Shown here: one piece after another, positions 34,627-45,893 of the stretch
Layout of the letters: each line of letters opens with the position of its first letter
How positions within the stretch are numbered: the first letter of the stretch is position 1
From: Gonapodya prolifera JEL478
Taxonomy: Eukaryota > Monoblepharomycota > Monoblepharidomycetes > Monoblepharidales > Gonapodyaceae
Reading direction: 5' to 3'
Assembly (NCBI GenBank): GCA_001574975.1
Contig: KQ965792.1
Location: 8,919 to 72,918, forward strand
Length of the DNA stretch: 64,000 bases
Notes under the pieces: generated by a model
Told to the model about the DNA's origin: nothing
The model's input: only the letters and a program-made list of their open reading frames with translations
Database searches by the model: none
Position numbers and translations under genes: made by a program

Positions 34627-37327
34627 TCAGATACGATCGTCGCTTTCGCCCGCGTCCACGAGTTGATCTTCTGGTGCAACGTCATCCCCAGATTCCGTAT
34701 CCTCATATTCATCACCATCAGCCCGGCCCACCACGTCATCCCAACTAGGTAAGGGAGTCGTACCCCTTAGTCCGTCCAAATTGGGCAGAGCTGGGGACGG
34801 GAACGAATGCGCCACTCCGTCAACTCCCTGTGCGCGCTCCGGTGGCGGAACCTTGGGCCGCTCAGGGGGCATGATGACGGCCTCAGGAGCCGGGTGGGGC
34901 TCATCTGAGTCGTCGGCTGCGAGGACGTGTCGAGGCGCACGGGTTCTTGGCAGGGGTTGTACAATTGGGAGGTCTGAGGGAGGTGTGGGGGAGAGGCATG
35001 AGAAGGGGAAGTAGCCGGATTGGCACGTAGTTTTGTTGGTGCCCTGGAAAAGGTGGACCGGGAGCAGAAGAAATGGGGTGGGGGCGGGAGGTTAACGTTG
35101 GCGATCACGTAATGTCGTTAAACGTTGCAACTCACGGCAGCCCATCCTCCTTCGAACACAAACAAGCACAGCACTGTATCCCCAACGCCAAGTACCATCT
35201 CCCCCGCCCTTGCCTCTGGGGGTTCGTGTGGGTGGACCGCGTACATAATCTCCCTCACTTTCTTCCCTTTCGAGCCCCTCGCAACCCCGTTCCACCGCCC
35301 CACTTCTGCGCCTCCTTTTGAAGGAGTATAAGACTCTCTGACGCGCCCATCATCAGTTCCCCACCATGCCACGCTCCCGGCATACCCATGTCGTCCTCCT
35401 GCCCCGTTTGGTCCAGTTCCCCTTTTCTCTTTCACTTCCTTGCGCAGCCTCTGCACTTCCTTTTCGAGTGCTTTTACTGCCCTGTCCCCACCAAGGACAG
35501 CCTCCATTCCTTCCTCGATACGGCGAATCTCCGCCTCAAGCGCACCCCGTTCCAACTCAACCAAGCGACCCTCGAGCTGGGCGCGGACGGCGTCACGCGA
35601 GGCAAGGAGGCCTCTCAGGCGATGGATGTGCTCGCGGTGTGCGTGCAGGGACGCAAGGAGAGACTCTGTTGACATCTCCGAGGGTGGCGAGGGCATGCTA
35701 GGGACGGGCTCGGGAGCAGGGAGAGAAAGCGGCGGTGGGGAAGCAGATGGATGGCGGCTGCGATGCCCGTGGTTGCCTCCACGGTGGGAGAGCAAGCTCG
35801 TGTGCTCGTATGGGTGATTGTCACCAGGGTTAGAAGCGCTCGAGGGCGAGCGCCCTTGTGCTGAGCTTCCAGCAGTAAGCGCTGAGGGCGATATGGCAGA
35901 AGAACTCGGCGGGCGACCGACGCTTACGATCACACTAGCGCGGCGGCGGGACGTTGGGTGAGGGTACCGATCGCGCGCTCTGTCGCGCTCGCGTTCTCGC
36001 TCCTCCAGTACCGCGGCTAGATTGGCGGTCACCAGTCGTCCACCGTTGAGTGGCCGGGGCCGCTGCGGCTTCGGTGGTCTCGATTCCATCGACTCGCCAC
36101 TCGCATCCCGCTCAGCCGCCCTGGCAAGGTGTTCCTCGATAAGCTTCAGTATCGCCGGATGAGGAGTGACCTGTTCCATGTCCGCTCCCTCTCCCTGAGC
36201 AGTCTGCCGTGCCCGCTCGAGCACCGTCTGCGTCACCTCGGCACCTCCCGCGAGCAGTACAGCGACAACCTTCTCGCTTGGAACAAGCTCCACCTCTCGC
36301 CTAACCTGGTCCCATTCCTGAGGGTCTCGGAGTCCTACTCGGGCTCCAGCAAGATTGACCCACAGATGTGCGGTGGCCGAAACAGCCAGGTCCAGGGCAG
36401 AAGGGAAGCGAAGGGTCGGTGGAGTAAGCCAGCGCTCGTGTGTCCAAGACCAATTGGACCAAGGATAGTGGTAGCAGGCAATTTTCCACTCAATAGAGGT
36501 GGAGGGGTCGTAGCCTGTGGGAAAGGAAAGGAAAGGTTGTCAACCACACCGAACAAACATCACACAAAGAGCGTACCTGCTTCCAAAAGAATTTCAACCA
36601 AGTCTTCTCTCCCCATCCGAATTGCAATGGCCATAACGTCTTCCACCTTTTGTTCGTCCCGAGTGATATCCCCTGTCTCAAGCATACACTGCAGTACCAC
36701 TTCCTTTCGCGAAAGCCTGGGGTCAGCACCCCTAGAGAGTGCGGAACGGACCGCTTCGGCACTTCCCGACTCCACGGCTTCGATGAGAATATCATGGGCA
36801 TCGAGGGGCCGCATGGGTATCGGAGGAGAGAGCGGCGTCGCAGGTGTTCGAGGAGTGCCTGGTTGAGCTGAGGAGGCTATGGAAGCCATCGAAGTGGATC
36901 GAGGCCGCGATGTGTAGAGGTTGAATATTTGCGAGGCAGAAGTGCTTGAAGGGGCCGCAACAGGGGGTAAGTTGTTGGCAGAATCTCCGACAAGTGTCTG
37001 GTCAACAGAGTTGGTCTGTTCTGTCTCTCGCGGAGTCGATTCCAAGGAAAAACCATTGCTGACTTCTCGACCATCATCTAATACCTCGACTGCACCCTCG
37101 ACGAAGGTAGCTTGTTGTTCTGGGACGACTGTCACGTCTGGGTCATTTTCTTCTCCCGAGGGGACAGACACGGCCACTTGGGCCCCGTCACGTAGAGGAG
37201 AAGCAGGTGACGGTGCTTCATTGGGTCGCTTCACGGTCCCGGGTGTTGTACGCCCAACACTTGCTTCCCAAAACCCTTCGTCCGCCTCGTCCTCTGGTGT
37301 TTTCCTTGGCGGTCGCGACCCGTCCAT
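34627..37327 (-). CDS. Ankyrin, coiled-coil and SH3 adaptor-like protein
   Basis: The first exon starts MDGSRPPRKTPEDEADEG and, after a Ser/Pro-rich lead, gives ankyrin-like units (DILIEAVESGSAEAVRSALS, VMAIAIRMGREDLVEILLEA). The next exon begins GYDPSTSIEWKIACYHYPWS and reads NLAGARVGLRDPQEWDQVRR, then KVVAVLLAGGAEVTQ. A disordered Arg/Ser/Pro-rich part follows, then a coiled coil (LLASLHAHREHIHRLRGLLA to VKALEKEVQRLRKEVKEK). The end is an SH3 domain split by an intron: EIMYAVHPHEPPEARAGEMV, LGVGDTVLCLFVFEGGWAA, then TTCQSGYFPFSCLSP. A Pro-rich acidic tail ends DDRI at 34627. Such architecture suits a cytoskeletal or polarity scaffold. No catalytic domain is present. Exon borders within the SH3 were placed by homology rather than counted. 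Confidence 0.78.
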
Positions 37328-37697
37328 CAAACCAAGCACACCTCGTGAGCAACAAGGAGGGGCCTAGTTTCCGGGAATAAACCATTTAGAATACAGCCTT
37401 CCCCGCGCGAAGGTTTCCGACAAGGGGACCCTGGCTGTCACCCAAGTCCAACACGAGACCCACGTTTTCCGGTCGATGTAATTGAATGTTGACACGTCGC
37501 TGACCAGTGGGCGACGGTCGTTTCGGGGCGCCACGTGAGAGATCCTGTGCGGTTGTAGGAGAAATTTGAGTGGCTTCGCCCTCACTTCTCCTCAATGCGT
37601 TGGTCTCCCTTTTCTATATGCCGCAACCTCATAAAAGCGCCTGAAATACACCGGGCACATTACTAGGACTAGCTCACGTGTTAAATTATCCGAGGAT
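37328..37697. other. Intergenic spacer between divergent-end genes
   Basis: This 370-bp spacer separates the start of the adaptor-like gene from the 3' end of the F-box gene. It shows no gene. A sequence near 37620 (CATAAAAGCGCC) could be part of a core promoter. Confidence 0.3.
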
Positions 37698-39249
37698 TTA
37701 GTCCTCCAAAATAAGATCACAAACACCACCCCATCGTTCCGTCCACTCCCTTCGAACTGCATCTACCGCACCACCCCAGCCTCCTTGCCCAAGCACTTCC
37801 ATCGCTACCCCACGCCTCTGTATGAAGTCCACACCGTTTGCAACCGCAATGGTTTCAAGAGCCGTGTTCTGCGCGGGCAGTTCTGACAACAATGATGTAT
37901 CAACACAACGGTCCCCGAGATAGTCCAGTCGGTTCCCGGGAGATATGCGGAGGTAAGATAGCATTGGTAGTGATCCCGCCAAGGAAATCAAAGCATCCAA
38001 ACTGCATCCCGTGTTGGATCGTAAAGTCACTGTGAGCGAGGTGAGTTGGCTCCCTACTTTTCCCAAAAGCGTCGAAAGTTCTTCAAAGGAGTAGTTTGAC
38101 AAGTGTCCGGGAGCGAAGTGAAGGTGCGTGATTTTGGGAAGGTGGGACAATGCCAGAAGTGAAGTGTTCGTCACACCTCGAGGGACCATAGCAGCAATTT
38201 GCATTCGTCGGGTTCCAGACACCCGTTCCGTATCCCTTCCAGTGTACTCAAGAAGACTGAGGTTTGGAGCTCGGGACACCAGTATCGACGCTGCACCGAG
38301 AATGTTGGTGGGCATCGTTTCATCCATCCATTCCGTGACCTCTTCCACACGGCTGACCACCAGTTCTCTAAGATTTGGTGCTGCTTGTGGTAGCATAATG
38401 TTGAGCACCCTTCCCTCGTTTCTTTTGTGCAATAAGGCGCCATACTCCAACGCGTGAAGTTTCTCAGAAACCGCAGACCATGGAAGGCATGGAAAGAGGG
38501 GTGAGAACAGTTGTATGGAAATTTTGTGGAGATTCGGACAAGCGATCATTGCCAAGCGTAGCGTATCATGTAAGGAATATGGTGGGAAAGGGGCTACCGT
38601 AGGTTGACGAGCGGTGGTGAGAGACATGTTCATGTTACCGGACACATGCTCAGACGGATGTTCGTCCCCGTCAGTCTCGCAAGCAACAGAAAGCCACATA
38701 TCGTCGATATGGCTGACGAAAGACGCGTATCGGAATCGGGGAACATATTTCGGCGCGCTTGAAAGGTGGGATGGAAGATCGGAGCTCCAGTACAGCGCAT
38801 CTGAGAATGCTTTGACGGAGTGTGGTTTTACGGTTGGACCCAATCTGGGAAACCTGTGGAACGAGGGGAGGATGTGGTGATCCCATCGTTGTCCGATATG
38901 GAACGACCGCTACCCACCGCCACAGAACTTCAACGCCACTTGCACACCACGATTTGCTTGTGAGGATTACCGAATACATGCTTTGGATGCCTTGGAGCGT
39001 TTCTGCACCTTCCATGACAGAACGTGACCAGCTACCACGAGGACGAGGGGTGTAGCGAGATGATGGCAAAGAAGGAATGGGCAGGATGAACGAAAAGATG
39101 CGCAGCAGAATCTCGGATGGGAGGTCTGGCAGTGATGGACTCTTCGATCGTGGAGTCGGTGGGGATTGGAGACATTCCAACGTCGAAGCTTCCTGAAGTC
39201 CCAAGGCTTTGGATTCAGAAGCCATCTCGTTGGACGCGAACGAAATCAT
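37698..39249 (-). CDS. F-box protein with LRR-like C-terminus
   Basis: Two exons are joined by a GTGGGT...CAG intron near 38860-38925. Exon 1 starts MISFASNEMASESKALGLQE and carries the F-box LPDLPSEILLRIFSFILP, then TSKSWCASGVEVLWR. Exon 2 continues FPRLGPTVKPHSVKAFSDAL with leucine-rich units (ACPNLHKISIQLFSPLF, APNLRELVVSRVEEV, LPKITHLHFAPGHLSNYSF, LPMLSYLRISPGNRL) and ends CDLILED. F-box proteins bind Skp1 and select SCF ubiquitin-ligase substrates; the repeat part would bind the target. It belongs with the F-box proteins at 43152 and 59305. The alternative start MASESK (39225) is possible. Confidence 0.85.
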
Positions 39250-39740
39250 GTTTCGTACGCCGCGATGGCTCTGTTCAGTGTTGTGCGATCACTTTAGCGT
39301 GTTGACCTGTCTTGCATTGCCCTTCCTCATCAAAATACGACACTGTTGGTTCTTGCAATGACATTTGTACTCCCCGAGCTTTAGATACAAGTACAGTGCC
39401 GCAAAAGATTCAAAACTGTGCACGTGTTATAGCCATATCTGACTGGCGTTCGGAGTTATCTCATGTGAATGTTCACCGAAAACTTGTAGATATTTCAGAT
39501 GCATGGCAAATAAGCAAGTTGAGATGGTTGCAGATATGTGGGTGATGTGAGTCACGTGCGGTTGAACGGGTGAACTCAAGACACGTTTTCGCAGTTCCCT
39601 TTCTGAACGGCCATTTTCACTTCCAACGGGGACCGCTCGCAAACTCGGATTTAACATCTCAGTTTGGGATAACTCCACAAGGCCAGACAGCGCTGAGACT
39701 TTTGTCAGCCCAAGGAACACCTGACCGAACCAAACTCGAA

Positions 39741-42199
39741 ATGGCTACAACAAACGGCGACGCGAACACGGCCACTTCTGCCCAGCATTCACGCTTGAAC
39801 TCACCCGTAGAACCTTCAGCCAACGGGCCCCCGTTTCTGACCACGAGGAGGTTCTCCACGTTCGCAAAGGAAACAATTCTGCCATCGTTCAGGAGAACCA
39901 TAAAGGGAGCCGTTCTGCCACCGGGAACGAAAGGGTGAGTCTAGATGGTGTGATGGGTTGCTGGCGGATGCCGTCAACGGTTCGTGGAATGCCAGGATGA
40001 GGGCTGGCGCCTCCATTACGCGGGAGACATACCGCAGATGCGGGTAACTTCGTCGAGAGAAACATCTTTTCTGTGAATATGGACGCTGGTTTAGAGTTGA
40101 TCCCCCGAGGAAACCTACAGGGGTCGCCGGAGCGATGTTAACAGTTCCCTGCATGTCTTTGTTGTCGTTCCGCCTTCGTTTTCATGAACAACGTCCATTA
40201 TCTTTCCGCAGCTATGAAGAATCCCTTTTGGTTTACAACGGCGCGATTCAACCGCGTCCCGTCGTTGTCGTGAGGCCTTACGATTCGGAGGATGTTGCAC
40301 AGTGAGTATCAGCGCTTGGAAGTAGAGCGAGCGGGGGTCTATGGAACTTATGAGTAGCAAATCACACTTGATGAGCCCCTGCTCATCCTTGCGCCCATCG
40401 CCGCTCAATGTGTGCTGGCTCAGAGGAAGGCGAATCGTTTAATCAGTCTCTTTTACTTTCCTGGTTTCAAACAATGATTTATGCCACTAAACTCTTTCTT
40501 ATTTTTCGCTTTCAAAGAGTTGTACGTATCTGTCGTCGTTTCGGGCTCACCATGTCAGTGAAGTCCGGTGGAGCCACTGGATACGGTATCTCTGGACAAG
40601 TCGTGGTGGATCTAGCAAAGACTATGAACAGCGTATGGGTCGTGACAGAAGGAGGCGACAAGGTATGTTCATCGTTAGAAGACTGTCAATACGAGGAGTG
40701 AAGACGGAATCGATGGATTGCGTGAGGGATCCTTTATTCACTGCTTGACCTAACCATTTCATTCTACACCACACCCATCGCTGCTCCTCATCCAGCCCGT
40801 CGTCAGATTCGACGGAGGCTGCCGTGTCGCTGACATTGACGAAGCTACCTGCCGCCGAGGATTCATTACCCCCTTGGCTACATACCAAGGTGTTGGCGCG
40901 GGCTCAGTTCTTGGCGGAGGGCTCGGCTATGTTGGTAGGAAGTGGGGTCTCAGCGTGGATAACTTGGTGGAGGCAGAGGTGGTTACGGCTGATGGAAAGG
41001 TGTTGGTAGCAAATGAAAAGCAGAACCAAGGTGAGTTGTTGAAGGGTTCTTCGCTCGTTTGATCACCATTTTTGAAACTGCCCCAATTAATCGACAGACC
41101 TGTTTTGGGCGCTTCGGGGAGCGGGATCTAACTTCGGGGTCGTGACCAGCGTTGTCTCCCGGTTACACAAGCAGCGCACCTGCTATTCCGGCGTGGTCAT
41201 TTATCCGATGGAGTCTGTATACGCGGCGAAGCTCATTTTGGGAAGGTGGAGTGAAGCGATTGGCTATGGAGCAAGGGAGGAGATGAGCACAAGTGCCAAA
41301 TTGGGTTGTGACGTGAACGGGAGCCCGCTCGTTATGTTGAGCTTTTGCTATTCTGGTCCCGAGGTGGGTTTTATCGCGAGTGCTCGCGCTTGTGTTGCCC
41401 CTTGGAACGTTTCTGACAATGTGTTGCCGGCTGTTTCGGTTTCGTAGGACGACGCCAAGCAACTCATTCATCCATTCATGTCTTCTCTCCCTTATGTACC
41501 TGTGATGAACTCTCTGCGCACTCGCGACTACATCCAGCAGCAGCGAAACACGACTCAATACATTCCCGCGGCTGGGTACCGATACGGAATCCGCGGGGAA
41601 CACTTGACGCAGTTGACCCCAGAGGTCATTTCGTTCTTGGCGGAGGCCATCCTCCATCTTCCTCAGGATGCAACACGGAGTGTGATTGACGTTGTACTCC
41701 TCGGTGGTGCAATTACGAAAGTGGATGAAGATGCGACTGCGTGGGTACACAGGAAGGCGGCATATGAAGTGACGATGATTGGAACATGGGAAGAGGAGGA
41801 GCAAGACGTTGAGAATAAGAAATGGCTTGACGAGGTGCGTATGCATCATAGCCGAGATGTCTGGTTCGAGTCGGAATGATTAATGCCTCCCCCAATTAAT
41901 ATCTTTTTATCTAGACTCTCGCTCGGTTAAAGCAATTCTCGTTTGGGCCCCCTCCCAACTCGCAGGATGTCCCCGCGGCAGAAATGGCTACCGTGGCCGA
42001 GAAAGTGTACGGGTCCAACCTGAACCGACTCCGCGCTCTCAAGAAGAAGTACGACCCGACCAACTTTTTCCGATTCAACCTTAACATCGAACCAGAGGGC
42101 GGCGCAGTACCAGATGAGGAGGCTACTGAAGCAATTTTGGGTGCCCAAGTTGCAGAAGTTTTCTCGCCTAGCTCTATCGAGGCAAGACCTGCACAGTAG
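39741..42199 (+). CDS. FAD-linked oxidoreductase (FAD_binding_4/BBE family)
   Basis: The start MATTNGDANTATSAQHSRLN precedes exons joined in phase (39741-39934, 40212-40301, then further exons to 42199). Text in order: YEESLLVYNGAIQPRPVVVV, VVRICRRFGLTMSVKSGGAT, GGCRVADIDEATCRRGFITP, GAGSVLGGGLGYVGRKWGLS, DLFWALRGAGSNFGVVTSVV, and the BBE end YGSNLNRLRALKKKYDPTNF. The domain order is that of berberine-bridge-like flavin oxidases. The usual His of GGHS, which binds FAD covalently, is Ala here (SVKSGGATGYG), and no Cys is found at the second attachment loop (GGGLGYVG). FAD should therefore be bound non-covalently. No signal peptide is evident, unlike many secreted members. Substrate unknown. 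Confidence 0.9.
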
Positions 42200-42279
42200 G
42201 AAAAAGTGGGAACGGGATGGAGATGAATTGATGCGGTATAAAGTATAACGAAGAATTTCTTTGGAAATCATGTATTTCG

Positions 42280-43017
42280 CAACAGCAGAATCTGAAAAAT
42301 GGCATGAAACTTTACTTATTTTCATCGATCGCCAACAGCAAAGTTACAAAAGCCTCCTTCATGGCCAAAACACACTCCTGTCGCCTTCTCTCACCACACC
42401 CCTTCCACAGCACCCAGTTCCATCCTTCATCCTTGCCCGCCTTGCGCACCCAACGCTGACCTTTCCTCCGCAGCCTCCGCACGTCCAGTCGGGTGTCACG
42501 AGTGTGAGCGAGCCATGGGCTCCAGCGATCGAGGGCGACAGACCGGACGATGCTGACGAGAAAGAACAAAACGTCGTGATCAGTCGATGTTCAACATTGA
42601 TGAGATCCTTGCTCATTTTGATGGGTACTAACCGGATTGGTCAACGCTTAAATTACAAAAGGGGCATTCTCGGATCGGATGGCCACATGATGTGCATGAA
42701 GGAAAAGTGAGAAGCCTAAGACAAAGCAATTGATGGGTGCGTCCAAAAAACAACAACGCATTGGCCTCACTTCGTCACTGTTGGAGTTGTAACGCATGAA
42801 GGGCAGATCCAAGAAGTTCCACAAGTTGTCAAGCACGTGAATACTCGGCCCGGATGTACTTTTGGGGTTTTGCTTCCAGGTGCACAACATGCCCTGCAAG
42901 CCGGCGACGAGCACACTCGGCAACTTGTACAAGACCTGTGGTACCCGCGGACATGGTTGCAGTGCTGACATTGCGTAGGAACGAGAGGAGAAGAGAATGG
43001 TGGCGTGGGGTTTTCAT
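42280..43017 (-). CDS. Small hypothetical protein, weakly supported
   Basis: Minus-strand frames read MSAGTTGLVQVAECARRRLA with VVHLEAKPQK, later VLDNLWNFLDLPFMRYNSNS, and then VALDRWSPWLAHTRDTRLDV with GWNWVLWKGCGERRRQECVL, ending DENK at about 42312. The pieces look coding and could be joined by short introns, but I could not close phases. The basic, Arg-rich N-terminus might be mitochondrial. No family is recognised. Confidence 0.3.
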
Positions 43018-43151
43018 CCTCTTCAGAACCGCTCAGTTCGGTCGTAAAAGGCTCCCAGCCAGTTGGCTGCTGCTCGTCTTCATCAGATGGAGGACTTCCA
43101 AGGGTTTCCCACGACGATCCAGCCGCGGCCTGTTTGCCTGGTCGTACCGTC

Positions 43152-44021
43152 CTAAACTTCCAGAGCAGGCATCACATGGAAAGTTCGCTTCAGCTCTGAG
43201 CGGATTCTCTCCAGCTCAAACTGGACGGATGAGTGCAAATGAACAGGATGAAGCACAAGTTGCGTGTGAGCTCCACGCAATGAGGTGTAAACGCGAGTAC
43301 CGCTGATTAGAGCAACACCAAGCTTCGATGCCACGGTCTCCGTGCGGTCCAGTTCTCCTTCTTCCGAAGAGCGCGGCATTGTATCCAAAGATTCCGAACC
43401 TTCTCCAGTATCGCATTCTGACCGTCCAAACGCGGGACCTTCGTTGCTGATTCCCATACGGATAGTCCGCAATCCCATACCAATATCCACCCAGACCACC
43501 CTTTTCCCTGTAAAGCTTTATCCGGGATCCACGTGTATTGTGGACCTTGCCATGGCCACGATATTGAAGCAAAGAATAAGATCAACCAATGTTAGTTGAC
43601 CTGCAGGCACAAGGTCGTGTGCGATTCTCCAGACCGTCGGAAATGTCACCGGTAAGCCCCTTAAGACCAGCTCCGTCAGCCCCAAAGAGGAACGTGCGGT
43701 CGATTCCAACGATCGATTGGCTAATGACCCAAGATATGTGTCGGTCACGAGTTGCACGTCACAAAGGCGCAAAACATTTCCGTTTGATGTCGTGTGCACC
43801 TCTGGCACGTCGTCCTGAGAGCCTGCGAAGTCCAAGGAATCCCAGAGAGCGATGTTGCTGAAAAGTTCTCCATGTAAGGCCCGACAAGTCGATCCGAGCC
43901 GTAGCCGAGAAGGGAGAGGCAGGAAGGGAACGACGTGTCCCAAAAGTATTTCTGGGGGAAGAGCGTGTAAGGCACAGGAAGGAGGTAGAGATTCCATGAT
44001 GTTGGTCATGATGTTGGTCAT
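43152..44021 (-). CDS. F-box protein
   Basis: The start lies in a 12-bp tandem repeat (MTNIMTNIMES). The F-box is ALPPEILLGHVVPFLPLPSR with LGSTCRALHGELFSN. One leucine-rich stretch follows (LGLTELVLRGLPVTFPTVWR). A likely intron, from the CTGCAG/GTCAAC donor (non-consensus) to TTTACAG near 43515, joins in phase to KRVVWVDIGMGLRTIRMGIS and ends HVMPALEV at 43152. It is short for an F-box/LRR protein (about 260 residues), so the C-terminus may be reduced. Probable SCF adaptor, target unknown. Confidence 0.65.
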
Positions 44022-44030
44022 GATGTTGGT
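43995..44030. repeat. Three tandem 12-bp units at an F-box gene start
   Basis: CATGATGTTGGT occurs three times in a row. On the minus strand it codes for repeated TNIM and offers three alternative in-frame ATG codons (44021, 44009, 43997). Copy-number change would alter only the N-terminus. Confidence 0.8.
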
Positions 44031-44882
44031 GAATGGGAAGCTTCCCTGGAGCGGAGCTTGGAGCACTCCCTGTTTGAACTCTGCATGCCCACTTTTATCA
44101 TACTTACATCCACTTGAATACGCCGAGTAGACCGTCTTCGGGTCTTCACAGAAGAAAAGTAATTTCATCTGAAGGGCATGCAGGGGAGGTGGGCAGGATT
44201 TTTTACGTGCAGAAATTGGTCCAAAGATGATTCACAAATTAATTAAGAAGCATGTGATATGGTTGACAAGAGCCTACAGATGCTGGTAATGAAATAAATT
44301 GTCTTGCAAGAGTTGAATAATTCGTCTACGCAACTGGCTCCACAATTCTTCGTTGGTTTAGGGTGGTAACGAACGGGTACAAATCCCCACTTTTCACAAG
44401 CTTCCTTTGAGCGTCGCGGTGCTCGTCGCTGCTGCACACACTCGGCCTGGTTGGTTGCCGTCCACACTTTAAGGAATTGATTAACTCCTTCGGCCACCTG
44501 TTCGAGAAGCTGTAGAGAGATTTCTACTTCCAGCCATTCCGTCGGTCCCGTCGCCGAGCGGAGTCCACGTCACCTTGATGTTTCCGGGACAGTTGCATGT
44601 TTCGAATAGGAGAATCAACTGTTTTCCAGTGAAAACACATTATGATTGATCAGACTCGCTGACCCCCGCCTTGCCTAATGCCATGTCTTTGCGTTGTCGA
44701 TACGCAGCACGCTCCTCTCTCGATGGTGTTGACGTCTGGCCCGACGTCTGCTTTGGTCGAGATCTGCCCACCGTACATGTCACCTCCTTCCACAAACATC
44801 GCACGGAAAGACGCGAGTTAATACTGAGGAGCTCTTTTTTCATGGATCTCCAGGTCGATGGGGCGTTAAGCTGGATGGACCG
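44022..44882. other. Stretch with one small minus-strand frame
   Basis: The minus strand 44243-44497 codes 84 residues (MAEGVNQFLKVWTATNQAEC, ACEKWGFVPVRYHPKPTKNC), possibly an exon of a small gene, but no start context or partner exon was found. Nothing else is evident. Confidence 0.25.
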
Positions 44883-45893
44883 GTGGGAGTGGGATGCGAG
44901 ACCTCATTGCTCGAGCCAGGATTATCGGCAGCTGATAGGAGCGAACGCTTGGTCATGTGCAGCCTATATGGACGCAACCACGATTTTGTAAGGTATGCTT
45001 TCTTCGGGTATGTTCAGGTGTCTATATTGAGCAAACTAGATGTGCTTCTGAATTCTCAAGGAATTCAGCACCATTGGAATCGTACACATGTCGATTCTGC
45101 GAGCTTGACATCGTCAGCTCAGAGCCCGCTGCACCGAGTCCTGCGAGCAGTACTGCTTCACCCTTCCTTTCGATGCTGCCCCCAGATGATGTCATCAACC
45201 CTGCCCACAACTGTGTTTCCGACATATTTTTGGGACACTCCAATCTTTTATCCATCATTCGACACGGGAACGCCATTCTCTTCGACCTCACATGATCTCT
45301 ACGTATCGCCTTCAGCTTGCTCAATGGCGAGTCCAGCAACAAACAGTTTTGTTTCCGATCAACCAGAAAGCACTCCTCTCCAAGGTGCATCCCATCCTCC
45401 CTGCATTACCCCTCCCTGGAATGACTGAAAGTAGTAGAGTACCTATTGGAAGCGGTGAGCTTCCTTCAGCGAAGACGTGAAAAATGTTCTGCAAAGGCTC
45501 TGGGTGAATGACTCGCTGCGGCAGCTGGAAGGACCTGATCCTGTATTTTCGGAGTCGTATCCCCCGAACGACATGAGGAAGGAAGACTTCCCCAACAAGG
45601 ACCATTACCAAATTACCGACGAAGCACAAAAATACTGCGTGCCGGACGACTTCGTTTCAACAACGCCATCATCTGCTCCTCGGTTCATTGGTTCAGAAGA
45701 ATGCACTAAAATTCTAAGAAGCGCGAGGCCGCATACAGTCCGCTCAGTTCGCACGAAAGCTGTTCCGAAACGGTACTCTCCACCTCCAAAAGGGAGGTCA
45801 GGCTCCGCTCCTACCCGCCGTACGAAGAAGGCGCGGGTGATTCTCAGCTCGGTGGCAGCAATTCTTACGAGAAAGAAGAGGTCTGATGACTGA
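44883..45893 (+). CDS. Ser/Thr/Pro-rich hypothetical protein, structure unresolved
   Basis: Two plus-strand blocks look coding. The first (about 45130-45385) reads VFPTYFWDTPIFYPSFDTGT, SSTSHDLYVSPSACSMASPA and NSFVSDQPESTPLQ. The second (about 45500-45893) reads LWVNDSLRQLEGPDPVFSES, DHYQITDEAQKYCVPDDFVS and a basic end with TRRTKKARVILSSVAAILTR. A donor near 45382 and one or two short introns could link them, but the phases tested do not close fully. No domain is recognised. The Ser/Pro and basic composition would suit a nuclear or regulatory protein. Confidence 0.4.
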
